A stretch of DNA of 64,000 nucleotides from Styela clava. Taxonomy: Eukaryota; Chordata; Ascidiacea; Stolidobranchia; Styelidae. Positions 35,786-48,245 of this stretch are shown one piece after another. A program made the position numbers and the translations under genes. Numbering within the stretch: position 1 is the stretch's first letter; every line of letters starts with the position of its first letter. The stretch is taken from positions 15,076,974-15,140,973 of the forward strand of contig NC_135259.1 of NCBI RefSeq assembly GCF_964204865.1, written 5' to 3'. The notes beneath the pieces are model-generated. The model ran no database searches. It was not told the origin of the DNA and saw nothing but the letters and a program-made list of their open reading frames with translations.

Positions 35786-36691
35786 TCAAGGCATCACCGT
35801 TTGTTTCCAGTCAGTAAATGACAAGGTTACAACAACAAGGTCGATGAATTGTCCTGCGGAGTAGAGAATTGGTCTAACCCAATCTTGTTTTACAAATCCG
35901 CTAATAAAATTTATTAAAGCTCCGGAAATGACAAACGTAAGCGTTGAAGCAAACGCCCGCTGTAAGACATGGAGCACATCATTCGTGACTTTCGTATTAT
36001 TATCCATCCACTCTGATTCTTTTCGATGCTTATAATAGAGAGGGTGGGCGAAAAGAAATAGTAGTATGGATTGAAGGAGAATAATTGTGATAAAAAGTGC
36101 AATCCATACCATGCTCATAACTTCATCACTATCTACAAGCTCACACTCATAGTTTACAATCTCATAAATGAGATCAATCATAGAAAATACAATACCGATA
36201 CCAACATGCCATAAAAATTAACGATAGCGCAGCAGCACTTAGGGTTCGGGTGAAAACATTTGTCAAATCCCGCAGTACTGGGCTATTGTATAACATTCTG
36301 TGTCTGAGCCAGAATAGAATATATATAGCAAGGCTTCCAACATTTGCTAGTGACTCTTTGCTTATTTCTCCGATGTAGCAATATCCAGGGATACCTTTAT
36401 AAGTCAACACTTTAAAACATACGCTGGTAACACTTTCAAGAAACATGAATAACGTCATGAAAATTTTAACCACTCTCATTATCTTAGCCAACATTACAGC
36501 TTTGGGGTCTACATTTCGCGAAGTAAAGTTTATCTCCTTAAAACTGCGAACAGGTACAATGCACTTGTTGCAACACCAAGTGTCAAAAATAGAGAGACGG
36601 TCCAATACATCGCTTCATCTTGTGTTGGTGATAATGAAGTTTTAGTTACATTGTAATCCGAACTAGTTGCATTTTTATAGAATTGCTCCAT
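35786..36691 (-). pseudogene. Intronless seven-transmembrane receptor-like gene with two frameshifts
   Basis: Read from ATG at 36691 the frame encodes an N-terminus with two N-glycosylation sequons (NAT, NVT) and TM1, then stops at 36532-36530. A second frame, open from about 36605 to 36174, carries TM2, TM3 and most of TM4 (LRHRMLY after TM3). The first frame resumes from about 36217 and carries the end of TM4, TM5-TM7 and a stop at 35786. One base lost in a T run near 36540 and one gained near 36195 would explain everything and restore a protein of about 300 residues with seven evenly spaced hydrophobic helices. Either this is a young pseudogene or the assembly has two indels; homopolymer context favours checking reads first. 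I cannot name the receptor family. Confidence 0.6.
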
Positions 36692-36784
36692 CTTAAGAAA
36701 AACGGCAATTTGTAATACAATTTATAATTTGAAAGCTTTATTAGGTAGTCTTTTTAATAAAAAATGACACGTTAGAAACTCTTA

Positions 36785-36973
36785 CTAAATCTCGCCTTCA
36801 ATATAATTGCTTAACAGTTCTGAGTTTAGAAAACGTTTAGTAGCCCCCCATTTCTCTGTGTTATTTATTGTATGCGAATAATACTTTTCTCCTGCGAGAC
36901 ATGCTCTCATTAACTCATATATACGTGTAATACAACAAAGTACACACATTAAATAAAAAACGCATTGTAACAC
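36785..36973 (-). CDS. Possible small secreted protein (uncertain)
   Basis: A 62-codon minus-strand frame begins MLQCVFYLMCVLCCITRIY, a credible signal peptide, and later contains an N-x-T sequon followed by KWGATKRF, a Trp-Gly and dibasic arrangement loosely recalling the neighbouring peptide family. It has no exon-phase match to the family and could be chance in hydrophobic, AT-rich sequence. Confidence 0.25.
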   Translation of the reverse strand: MLQCVFYLMCVLCCITRIYELMRACLAGEKYYSHTINNTEKWGATKRFLNSELLSNYIEGEI

Positions 36974-37319
36974 TTATTGTGTATATTCGCGTTGGAAATA
37001 CCTACATTAAAATTGCAAATTTGCTGAAGCGATACAAATTTAACCATTTGAAGGACTTATCTTGAAATTTGGAAAAAACAAGCCATGAGCTATGAGTTTC
37101 AATTACTGTATACAAATTATGAATCAATTTAATTATGTATATTGTGTTAGGTATTTTGGTATTTTATTGATCTAGTGATATGCGTTATTTATTTCGCACA
37201 AGCCAGCTGTTAGTGCATTGTGACGTCATATGCATGAAATAATAAATTGGAATTAGGTATAAAATTTGCAACGCAGAGGTATTAGAATTGCTCGCACGAA
37301 CTAGATTGAACTGCACTAA

Positions 37320-37430
37320 AAACTCGTTTTGCGGACCGCACACCATTCAAAATTGGCACTTCTCCGGGGCTGCACAATTTTTCCCTTGTGGGCCGCATTT
37401 GGAACGCGGGCCGCAGGTTGCACACACCGG
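37320..37430. mobile_element. hAT-like right-end relic
   Basis: Contains 'gtgggccgcatttggaacgc', 'gggccgcaggttgcacacac', the reverse of a typical hAT end (gtgtgtgcaacctgcggccc). No matching left end or target duplication was found. Confidence 0.45.
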
Positions 37431-37699
37431 ATTTAACCAAAACCCAGCAATCACATCATTCACCAAATCAAACTTACAATGCAACGCTAATTTTGCCATA
37501 AATCCGTTTTCAAAGCTTCATCTTACTATTTACTTACTTAAGTTATATACAATTATCAAACCTAGAACCTATCATCGAATTCGATTTACGTAGGCCTACT
37601 ATCAAATCAACAAATTAGCAGCAAAATTGGTGAAAAAGAGAGTACATGCCCAACAGAGGTCTTTATCCACCATTCATGTCACACAGATAAGTCAGAATT

Positions 37700-37943
37700 C
37701 TATAGAGCAGGGGTGTGAAACCTGCGGGCTAAATGTGGCCCACATTATCTATGCCCGTGGCGTTACATTGTCCTAACAGCTAGCTTGAGCGAAGCGAAAA
37801 CCCATGTCATAAGATAAATACACAAATTTTTGTGCCTGTAACTGCCAAAAAGTCTACGTTAAATAAAGGTGCGGCCCGCGGCTTCACCTAGATATTTGTA
37901 TTTGGACCTCCTGTACCAAAGATCGCACATCCCTGATATAGAG
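37700..37943. mobile_element. 228-bp hAT MITE
   Basis: The element at 37708-37935 starts caggggtgtgaaacc; its right end reverse-complements to cagggatgtgcgatc. The 8-bp flanks ctatagag and atatagag differ at one base, consistent with an old target duplication. Inner sequence has 'gtggccca' and 'gcggcccgcgg'. No coding capacity. Confidence 0.7.
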
Positions 37944-39369
37944 TCCTCAATGTTCGAACTGGACCGCAACAATAGACGTGTGCCCAATTTTTACCGAAGC
38001 TACAAGAGCGCCAAAACAAATAAAGTTTATAAACAAGAATTAGACTAAAAAGACTAAAAATACATCTTTGTAAGATTTTTAGTGCACAAGTAAAATGTCA
38101 CACAAGTAGCTTTGCGGTCGTGACACTTCGAAATATTTCAGTGTGAAGTAAAGAATCAAAAGTTTGTTGCGCACATCTTTATATTTCTAACAGATATGGT
38201 GAATGATCCATTCCTGTTGTCTCAGCCTCAATAAAGAGTAATTCGATAAAACACTTTGATTTTCTCAAATATTTACTGAGAAGAAGTGTGAGAATCTGCA
38301 GTCTGAGAATCTTAAAAACTTTTTTGTATATAATAAATCCTGAACCTTTATGGTGGGTAGTAAAAGCATTTTTCACTCAACCACATTTATCAACTATCAC
38401 TATACCAGTCGGCAGTGTAAGAACAAAACTCAATGCACGAAATATATTCTGAAATAATTTATTGTCTGCGTTTTTTGAAGGGTTTGTGTTGAAAATTTGA
38501 TGATGCTGACGATTCTCTTCTATATTCTTAATTAGGGAAAAACATTGTAATCTAAAATTAATAAGTCATATCTATTGGTTATCTTCTGTCGGCTGAAACT
38601 TTTTAGGATCCTTGAATATGTAAAGCGAAAATCAGATTCACAAGGGGGGATATAAAGTATTTTAAGTAATTTAACTGAACGTGATCAATATTTACTGGTA
38701 ATTTTGAGAATATTAAATTTATTAAAATGCTTTCATTTGGGTGTTTACACATTTGTAATGTCATTTGAGATATCTATGCCACAAGAAATCTAATAATTAG
38801 AATTATATAATGACTGGCAGAGTGATGAAAAATTAGATGTCATAAAGCACATTTGCTCATTTCATATTAGCGTTTCTGAAATAATCACTGTCCTAAATTT
38901 AATTCAAAAATTCATTTTATACTATATTTGTTCCAGAAGCAGAACTTGTGCAATACCTCAAATGAACATATTTTCGTCTTTGTTTGTTTTACCTTTTATA
39001 TCAGATACAAGTAAATGAAAGATATAATTCTAGAGCAGTAGCTTCCAACCTCAGATCTACCACTATAGCCACCGAGGTTTGGTTTCAAGTTTTCGAATTC
39101 AAATCTTAAATTAACAATGTCTCTTCTATAATATTTTGTTCAAAAAAGTGGTCGGAAATTTATTTTTAGATGAGTGTATTCGCACAAAAATAATTAAATT
39201 ATGAAGATGACATTGTACAAAAGTTTCATAATCAAGAAGTTCTTTCCTCAAACGACGCAACGTCTCGTTCTGAAAAATATAAAATAGTAAACTACTGAAA
39301 TGATTTCGTCTGCTAAAATTAAAATACCCACGTGATAAAATAATATACGCTTGCAATGCACATAGGCTT
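37944..39369. other. Intergenic left of the tandem duplication
   Basis: Mostly AT-rich and featureless. A 100-codon minus-strand frame (39428-39126) with a hydrophobic N-terminus crosses the left breakpoint of the duplication. A possible acceptor splits it (minus-strand 'ttttatatttttcag'), but no relative was recognised. Confidence 0.4.
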
Positions 39370-39772
39370 ATAGTAATCAAAGCTGTAGGTTTGCATGGAA
39401 TTTGATAAAACCAGGATCTGCGAAACATATTCCAAAAAGGAAAAAAATATTATGTGATCAATTTTTCATATAGTGAGTATGAGTATTAAAAATGAGTAAT
39501 GATAAAAAAAACAATATTGTGTAATTAATTATATTTTGTCGATAAACAGGAGCGAGGAAAGATGATATAACTTTGACGTCTGGGACTTAACAGTGGGGTA
39601 TTTCATATTATGAGATCTGTCATATAGTGCCTTTCTTGAAAATGAGTAAAGTACTTTTTGCGCTTTTTATATAAACATTTACCTTACTTTATTATTTTGA
39701 GATAGAAAGTGAAATACGTTAAGCTAGAAAAATTACAATACCGAACTATATTTCAGAACAATAGTGCTAAAT

Positions 39773-39953
39773 TCAGACAAACATAAAATTATCATGAACG
39801 CACATATGTCCGTCAATGTCCGATATTTCTAAAAAAAGTTGTTTCTTCAATAAAATACCAAATATTTTCAACTATATTATTATGTTACCTTGTTGTTCTG
39901 ACTGATCAACAATTGGTCTTTTTTGCTTTCCTTTCTACCCCGGAGTAGCAATT
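39773..39953 (-). pseudogene. Peptide precursor member D1, core Trp codon is a stop
   Basis: Exon-2-like segment 39953-39889 and exon-3-like segment 39828-39773, with the family's phase 2/1 splice sites. The codon for the conserved Trp (TGG in D2) is TAG here, so translation would end inside the core, and the Ser after the basic site has become Pro. The last exon is intact and nearly identical to D2. No signal-peptide exon was found upstream. Confidence 0.7.
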
Positions 39954-40014
39954 CTGAACGCGAACGATCATAAATAATTTGAAAGTGGCTTTGATTTTCG
40001 GTATACCACGCTTA

Positions 40015-40245
40015 TTTATACCTCTTGCTCCGGACAAAACACCATGCAATCAACCACTCATGTCTCACTTTTATTTGGAAGAGCCAGAATGTTTGAGGTT
40101 CTGCATTGCCTGCCCAATTTTTACACCTTGGGTGGGATGGGGTCATAGGATTTGAAACCGAGATGTGTGATCTACGATGCCCACAGAGCAAAGTATAAAG
40201 CTGAAACCGCAAGACCATCGCGCTGCACAAGATTTAATAAGTAAT
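40015..40245 (-). mobile_element. Second type of tRNA-derived SINE (in copy 1)
   Basis: On the minus strand it starts 'gtgcagcgcgatggtcttgc' (A-box-like) and contains 'ggtttcaaatcc' (B-box-like) at about 40165-40154. The counterpart is at 51826-52045. It also gives a ~72-codon frame in both copies that could splice (donor near 51827) into member D exon 2. I favour SINE. Confidence 0.55.
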
Positions 40246-40849
40246 CTTGATTACTTGAAGAAGTACTCATTATGGAATCATTACCAATATGTCATTTCAA
40301 AATCAATTTGGAAAATTATGTTGGAAACCGCCATTATCCAAATCACTCATTCATAATTGCATCATGAAAGCATTAGGCCTTTAGAAGTTAATGGATACGA
40401 AATTTATAAATTGAAACTGCACTACTTCAAAAATCATTTGGAAGTTTGAGCCTATTTATGCTACGATCGCAGTATTTGTGATATGGGGTTTGTTCTGGTG
40501 TAGGATTGTTTCTTTCTTTTTAATGGGAGACGTGATGAATAATTCAGATTAGATTACCACTGTTAAATTAGTATATTTCGTAGGGTCGGTACCACTGTTA
40601 AAAAGACTGGGACCCCATTCCGTTTCCATCAAGATAAACTGTAATTTCATAGTTTTAAATCCTTTTCCGAATAGCAGATATATATTTTACTTAGCTGTCC
40701 TACGAGAATGCAATTGTTTATAACTTTATGAGCGAATAATGAGCGATCTTTTCTTAAAAAATAGCGTGTTTAAAATCATTTATAATACAATTTCAAATTC
40801 TATTTTTGCTAAACAGCGTTTTAGGAGTAAAGTTAGCATTGAAGCATAC

Positions 40850-41373
40850 ATGGCTGCGAGGATATGGATTTTCGTTTTGGCGATGTGCGTTGCAGTATTG
40901 TTAGGACCTCAAAAAGGCAAGGCAGAAGATTCATTTCCTGGACCAGAATCAAGGTAATTTACTAAAAAAATATTTTAAAATCTCCAAATGTTGATTCCTG
41001 TTTCTTAGTTTTCGAGATGCAATTTGAACGATTGTTTTTTTTTCTCAATCGGATTCATTATCCGTTGTTTCAATTGTTGATGATTTAATTAAGAATACCA
41101 GGCGGAGAAGTGCCATGGAGTGGAAAAAAGAAAAGATCTGTTAAAGATGATTTGAATGATATAGGTGAGACTTTTATTAATGTTTATGTTGTATTTTTGC
41201 TGATACTGAAAAGAGATGCAGGAGTAGCCCAACTTCATGTGAAGCAGATACTCGCGCATACTTTTGACAGACTTTGTATATCAATTTTACTTTGAAAAGG
41301 AAGGCACTTTTTTTCCAAACATGTGTTTTCTGTTTCAGAAATGGATATTATTCTGTTTGGTGATATTGATTAA
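40850..41373 (+). CDS. Secreted W-x-G-KKKR peptide precursor, member A1
   Basis: Exons 40850-40953, 41094-41164 and 41339-41373, phases 2 and 1, 69 residues. Signal peptide 1-25 (hydrophobic IFVLAMCVAVLLG, small residues before a likely cut after KGKA). A short acidic/Pro spacer follows, then GGEVPWSGKKKRSV at 38-51 and a 20-residue acidic tail ending LFGDID. The start is the ATG directly before the signal peptide; an upstream in-frame ATG exists here, but the copy-2 equivalent is cut off by a stop, so it is not needed. AATAAA lies at 41530-41535, 157 bases after the stop. An alternative acceptor at 41101 would destroy the KKKR motif. Function unknown; processing at KKKR and amidation through Gly45 are inferred. 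Confidence 0.75.
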
Positions 41374-43824
41374 CACGCCTAGAAGGAATCAGTAACTTCA
41401 CTCTAGTCGGGCGACTATACATAAACGAATTGCAAGATATCTACAACAAAACGAATCAACGACGTTATGGCTCTTTTTATTTTGATTTTAATTTTACGTA
41501 GTTGTGTAAGTTGTTTGTTTGGAACATAAAATAAATTTTTATCACGTTACGTTTGTGCTTGATAGCATCACAATATAGCAGTAAGAATGCGAAGGCAATA
41601 AGATAGAAATGAACAAAAACATTTCAACGAATAAGGGATATTGTTGACAAGGTCCTATCAACTATTAGTAAACTTAACGTACCAGATGAATAGTTTTACC
41701 GCCTTATCAGTATGTTGAATATCGTTATCATTACAACAATCGCAGACAATCCTGGAATATTGCGCACGATTCTTCGAGGGGTTACGAATGCAAATAGGGA
41801 CTTCACTACAACGTCGTTGAATGAAATGGAATTCCATATTGAAATTCTAATTTTTCAACCGTGTTATCAATTTTAATAGTCCATGTTAGTATAAGTCAAT
41901 ATTTATTTTTCATGGTTTGCCTTGATGTGTGAATAAAATTTGTCTCGTGATTGCCATCTGACTAACATAAGAAAGAACAGCCTGTTTATCAGATGATTAC
42001 GAGAGGACGCAGACGGTGCAAATTATCTGCGTGGTGCTGCTTTTACAGTGGAATGAATATATTACAAGAATTTCAACTTTCCTTTTGAGAGAGGAAAGTC
42101 GATAACACAACTGTATGGCTTAGCAAATTGCAGACTCGCTATGTCAAGGGCTTGCTACTTAATTATCCCATGGACATAGGAACGATATAGTACAAAAAGA
42201 ATAATATTAATTTTATCTCATAATCATTTCCACCGCATCTCCAACTTACAAGAGACAAAGAGGCTTTATTTACTAAGAATATCACGAGCTGATTGATTTG
42301 TAATATTAGCTATTCATGTGAGATACATAGCCTACCGATGCACCTAAGTCTGGTGGTTGGAATCAAGAATGGCAAATTGGAACCGATAGGCACATTTAGC
42401 TGAGAGAAAGTTATATGGATGCTCTCCACTCTTGGTCATGGGCGATTAAATAATAAACTGTTCTGCAGATTGCTGTAAAATTTTTATGAACTAACTGAAT
42501 CGTTTCAAAATCGTTGTCTCCAAGAAGATATTGCCTTTAGCCAGTGATAAGATTCAAAATTTGAAAAATAGGTTTTTGTTCATATCGAACTCAATAACGA
42601 CAAGTTTCCTCATTTTTCGTAGTGGGCTTGTTTAACAAACATGTCCATTATTGTTTGGATTTCGAGAAGGATTCTTGGACCCTCGTGTTGGTCTCTGTAG
42701 CATTCTTCAGGCTTTACTTTTGAGTGTTGTACCGTCGGCTGATTCAATTGGATGTTTTCTATTGACAGTTCCAGTCTTTTATCCTGTAGTCAATGCAATT
42801 ACAAACTTCACGTATATCTTGGCACACAACCACTTTTCATCTATTCTGGAGACCTTTTATCACGCTAAAAACCAATACATCACCCCCCCCCCCCCTCCCC
42901 GTAACCCAGATGCTATTGGGCTATTGGAACCGTATATCCATCGCTACTCATAACTGTCGTCAGTGGCGATAAACCCCGAACTCATTTCCGAGTGCCTTAT
43001 TTTAGGCTCTCAGCTGTTGCTTTAAACGATTCTGCTAGAAATCTGTTCAAATACATATATATGTCCACTTTTTGTTTCAAATATCTTGCGAATCAAATTG
43101 AACAACGGTATAATATATGCAATGAAAGTTCACTAAAATAGCAATATCCAAATTAAAATTAAAAATTTTTGAACAAATTTTTAGGTAATGTATATCAAAA
43201 TCCTTATACTAGCAAAAAATCTTATTTAAAAATTCAATAAACAGTATGCAATTTTAATTTTCGCATCGAAAGGAAAAACGAAATGTGTCTCAAACATCTT
43301 TTGAATACGTCCACTGATTTACTCGAGAACCTCCGCCTCTACAAAAAGAGCGATATCTGTAAGAAAAAAAGTGATACATTCAATTAATAGTGAAGTGGAA
43401 AGAATAAGATTTTAAAATTTGTCAACATGGCAGTGCAAAATATATTCGATAAACCTAAAATAATTAGCTTACCGGCTACAATTAATCAAATTTTGTTTAT
43501 AAAAAAGTAGATTTAATTTAAAATTTGTCTCTCTTTTTCTATTAATTCAATAGAATATCCAATACCATTTTAATAAATTGATATTGGAACTTTTTAGGAA
43601 GCCTGTGCACCACTGTAAATACTTAATTCCAAATTCTCAATAGTTTCCTCAATGTTTAGCATTATTGCGCAATAGAAGACTTGGGACACATACTATTTTT
43701 TTTAACAAAGTGGTTTATATAAAGCTTATGTGGAATTCTCCATTGCCAATAAAACAAAAATACAATTAGATCTTCATTTGTAAAATGACCCAGCAGGAAT
43801 GTATAAAAGTAATTTTGCACGCGC
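41374..43824. other. Spacer A1 to F1
   Basis: Contains A1's 3' UTR, a trace resembling the SINE body near 42080-42130, a ~100-codon plus-strand frame (about 42651-42953) interrupted by a poly-C tract, and AT-rich sequence. It matches 53196-55664 closely. Confidence 0.5.
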
Positions 43825-44262
43825 CTGAATTTTCATCATTGTCTACTGTGGATCTCCTTTTCTTTTTTCCAAGCCACGCCGGGGCTACTGGGTGTCTAAA
43901 ATGCAAAATTTATTTAAAATATAGGAACATATTGTTGCAATATATTAAATAGTTTGATTTCATTTCATCAAAAAAAATACCAGAAATTACAAAGTTTGTC
44001 ATTATGAATCATCTATTTGCTGACATCTATTGAAACCAAAAAAAGTTGCGACAAACTATGAAAACTTGAACTATAAAACTTATTTAAAATGTGGATAGAA
44101 TGCAATGTAAATTGGTTGATACTTCCCGAAAAAATCGAAAAATCACCACCTTGAATAAACTATGCCATGAACAGCCGACTCTCCATCCTTGTCATTGCAA
44201 TTGGTGATGTGGATGAACATAAAGCAATAAAGTACACAGATGAAAAAAAATTCTACTTTCAT
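43825..44262 (-). CDS. Secreted W-x-G-KKKR peptide precursor, member F1 (3' end unclear)
   Basis: Minus strand. Exon 1, 44262-44150, encodes 37 residues that open with MKVEFFFICVLYCFMFIHI, a signal peptide, and ends in phase 2 at AG|GTGGTG. Exon 2, 43895-43825, is 71 nt like A1's and encodes VAPAWLGKKKRRSTV and an acidic stretch. The expected donor position reads AG|GC rather than AG|GT in both duplicated copies. Either a GC-AG intron is used, or the exon runs on to a stop at 43766, adding 19 residues. I could not find a convincing last exon. A promoter-distal hAT insertion lies about 0.9 kb upstream. Confidence 0.65.
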
Positions 44263-45194
44263 ACTCTTGTTCTCACTTTCAAGTTTAATGTTAAAACAAA
44301 ATAATGATTAGTATTCAAAATACAAAATATAATTTTGACCACTGCACGAACTTTCTATTTTAAATTGGCCTTTAGAAACATCAAACGTTTACATTTATAC
44401 TTTGAAGGACTTTGACGGGACGTTCTGCTAGAAATTAAAAATGCTTACGAAAACGCAAATTCAATGAAATATAAACGAAAATTGAAAATAATTTTTTAGA
44501 ACAAGGTATGAAAATGGCGGACAAAACGAATCCTCCTTTCTCGCCAATATAACCATGGATGAACATAAATTGGCAGGATCAACTCATTGCAAGCTATAGC
44601 GACAGCAAATGCGTTTCAACTTGTATTACTCCGAGCGGGCATTTTAAATTCCACAAAACATAACATGGTAAGAAGAATACCGGTCGCAAACATCTGATTC
44701 CTGGCAATAATTTAGCATTCACATATAATATATTACGAATTACTGTAATTATAAACCGTTCATGTTGTTTTCACAAGTTTTATCAGATCCAAAATACCGT
44801 TGATAAATACGACATGTGAGATATAATTCAGCCACCGTGAATACTGGATGAATGCTTGAGCCAACTTTTTTCATCAAACGGCCTCTCAGGAGGGTCGTTC
44901 TGTTTTCATATCATTTCTTATCGCCAGAAATTATTTTAGTATGTTAGTAATTCATTGCAAAAAACTTGATCAAAAATGAGTAAAATCTCCGATCATTGAT
45001 TTGATATTGCTGATTTCATATGAGATTAGCGGTTTGTTCCTATCCATTAACTGTAGATGATCTCGCGTGACCAACTAGTTAACTGTTAAATATCAAATTA
45101 GATAATTTCAAGTTCTGTAGCAAAGACACTGTCACTGATTCTCTGTCGAATAAATAAATTTATACACGTCCTAGCGGTGACATAAAACTTTACT

Positions 45195-46619
45195 ATCTAT
45201 AGCAGGGCTGGGCAATTTTTGCAATCGGGCCACATTGAATATTCAAAATGCAGTGGCGGGCCGGACTAAGTAAAGTCAACCTACATTGTATTCTATTGCA
45301 CATTTAAATAAAACAAAGTAGGCCTACTATTGTACTTTGTTAAAATTGTTATTCTAAGCACAATTATTTAAGCTAGTTGAAAACATAAATCTCACAGTTT
45401 CGAGAGAATACATAGGATCAGAGAAACGGCACGCTTGCATAACAACACCGAATATGATCATTAATGCTGAAGAGTGAGTAACAATGCGGAATTAGGACCA
45501 TGCCTTCGGTGGCCAAACATCGTGATTCGTATATTCATAGCATTTTTAACGTGATCAGAAAAATTGTAATGCATCGGAAGGCGTTGCGAGCTTAAAAGTT
45601 TGGGGAGGACTACTCTAAAATACCATGGCTATCTGCTGATATATTTAAAATGTCTTAGTACGGGCACAATATCTTGCTTTATTGTTTTCAACTCAACCCA
45701 CGGTTGCTTTAGCGAAATATAAGCATTACTACACTGAAATACCACCGCATTCCGCGGACATAAAAATGTGAGATGAAGTGACAGATTAATTTTAGTCGTG
45801 TTTTGCGATTTCGCGAATTCGACAAATCTGATCTGTTTTTTCACCGCTGACTTCGCTCTGTTTTAAAGATTTTTCCGTTAGAAAAATTTTCACGTCTGCG
45901 ATAAAACCACACCGAGTAAAATTCATTCTAGTACCATAAAAATCAATTGAATTTACTTTACATTAATTATCTTATATATCAGGCCCCGGCGGTAGTTTTA
46001 AAATTCATCAAAAGTTACACGTGCACATTCGACTTTCAATTCGGTCATGGTATGGTTGCGAAAGCCATCCAATTGAAATGTGTGCCGTGGGCACATAGTT
46101 TTTCAGTTTCCAATTTTTACACAGCGTTTCAATCGCGAGCCTTCTAAATCAAAACCTGCTTCTGTTCGTTCATTTTTAGTATTTTTGTATTGTCGCTCTT
46201 TATTCTAGATTTAGGTTGGTTAAAGATCACTCCTTTGTTTATCTTTAGCACCTCGTCGCCGATAATTATATATTAACTCGTTTTTCTCAGTGGTTTCACA
46301 GTTCCGTATACAAGGCATATATATATGTCGAAAGCAGTTTGTGATTTGAAGAGAATATTCACCGACGTAAAGGTGTTCAAGGTCTAAATAACACATCACA
46401 CTGACGAAAACAATCGGCGATTTAAAACAAATAGTAGAACGTTATTACCGACTTTTTCATTATGCTAAGAATTTCTTTTGTTCACAGTTAAAGTATATTT
46501 TATATGCCCATGAACAAAAAAAGTGTCTAAATCTAGTAACGGGCTTGCGGGCCGGATGAAACGTTGCTGCGGGCCGGATGTGGCCCGCGGGCCACAACTT
46601 GCCCAGGCCTGATCTATAG
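45195..46619. mobile_element. 1.4-kb non-autonomous hAT element, exact TSD, absent from copy 2
   Basis: The element at 45203-46611 starts cagggctgggcaa and its right end reverse-complements to caggcctgggcaa. Subterminal 'gggccgga' and 'gtggcccgcgggcc' repeats are present. The target duplication atctatag is exact at 45195-45202 and 46612-46619. The corresponding site in the second duplicate (about 56880-56890, tatctatagtatcc) has a single atctatag and no element. No transposase frame. Confidence 0.93.
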
Positions 46620-48245
46620 TATCCCATATAAGAAATGGAATGAGTAAATTTCGCTCAGAATACTCCGAGAAAAATAAAAGTAATCGCATTTAAATTTTTG
46701 TAGAAGGTTATGATATAAGTATATCTTGTATCGATATGTGAGAGTAAGTAGGCTACAACATAGTCAATGACAAATATCAGCAAAGTGAACCAACGTAAGT
46801 TTGAATAAAATGAACTTGCTTAAGTAGGTAATAAGAATGCAATTTTTGATAATCATTGCTACAAACAATTAAATGCTGCCTATTATTTAATATATACTAG
46901 AGTTTAAATTGATGCTACTTAATCGCAATCATTTGCCACCCAATATAAGAAAAAGCAAAAATCATATTTAAAAAAATTCAATCAGTCTCTGACACTTAAA
47001 AATTTCCATTTCACTTTGTTTTAGTTTTAGTAGGATGATTAGGCTCATCGATTCAATCAATCCTTTTTTCTATATTGATTTAATTGCAAAATTCCACATT
47101 TACCTTGCCATGAGGCAGAATCATGTAATGATTGGAAAATAGGTACAAACAATTAATTTCGCTCAGACCTAACAGTTGAACTGCAATATTACCAAAATGA
47201 TACTGATATTGAATCTTAATTGAAGGTTAATTTCTCTTCTTCTGTTTAAATTATTATTAAGAACTGGCCTATTCTAACAAAAAAAATTGCTACCTAATTA
47301 GACAGAGAGTAACTGATTTTTGGACATTCTGAAGTAGACTTTGAAAAAAAAAATGCTTGCCAATTCTAGAACATTTTGTCTCTCATTAATTAAATTAATA
47401 GTATATAGGTAATGTTCTACTAAAGATAAAAGCTGAATAAAACACAATAAAGTAGTGAAGTAGGTAAATCGTACAAGAGTATTGTCGGGGCTGTGTATTG
47501 AAATTTGCAATGGCACAATCTGTTAAATAGTAATAATGGCATTTGGAGAGATGAAATTATTTACTTGAACAAAAAAAAGATTTGAGATGAGACTGCAAAA
47601 ATTATTTTTAGGAAGTGCTAATCGTACATGTTCTGCAAGAGTATTCGAAAAATATTCTAATTTATTCTTCGTCCAATGTATAGCAAAACTTGTTTGACTC
47701 GAATTGAAAACTGTGAGTAATGGCAATTTGGATCAATATCAATTTGAAGGATAATATTCGCATTTCGCATTAATATCATCAATTGAATTTAAATATTATA
47801 ATTTTGAATCATCGAGGTAGAAAATGTACTACTTTAAACACTAGAACAAGTGTTTGTGCTCATGGACAGATTTATACTTGAAAAATCATGGTTAATTACG
47901 ACTGCACGAGTCAACAAGGCATTTATATCTCAAGAGACTTACTTAAATGGTTTCATATCGGAAAGTTCGATCGAAAATTTGATATTTTTTGCTATGCTAG
48001 TCTTGAAATTTCTGCAATTACCCTGAATATTTAAATAAATGATCGTCAATGCCGTATATAAATCGCTTCAGAAACGCATCCAAATCCAGTCAACACATTC
48101 CTTCTCTTGTACGAAGACAAAAAACCTCATAAAAATAATTTGCCTGTCGACATAAATTGAACTTCTTATATATATTACAGTATAAATTTTTCTGAGCATC
48201 TTCAAGATTAGAAAAAAGAATATCGCAATTTTTCTTGCTGTAGTC

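Noticed and set aside
41101-41164. Alternative acceptor for A1 exon 2
   Set aside because: It would shift the frame to an early stop and lose KKKR, which is conserved in all other members.
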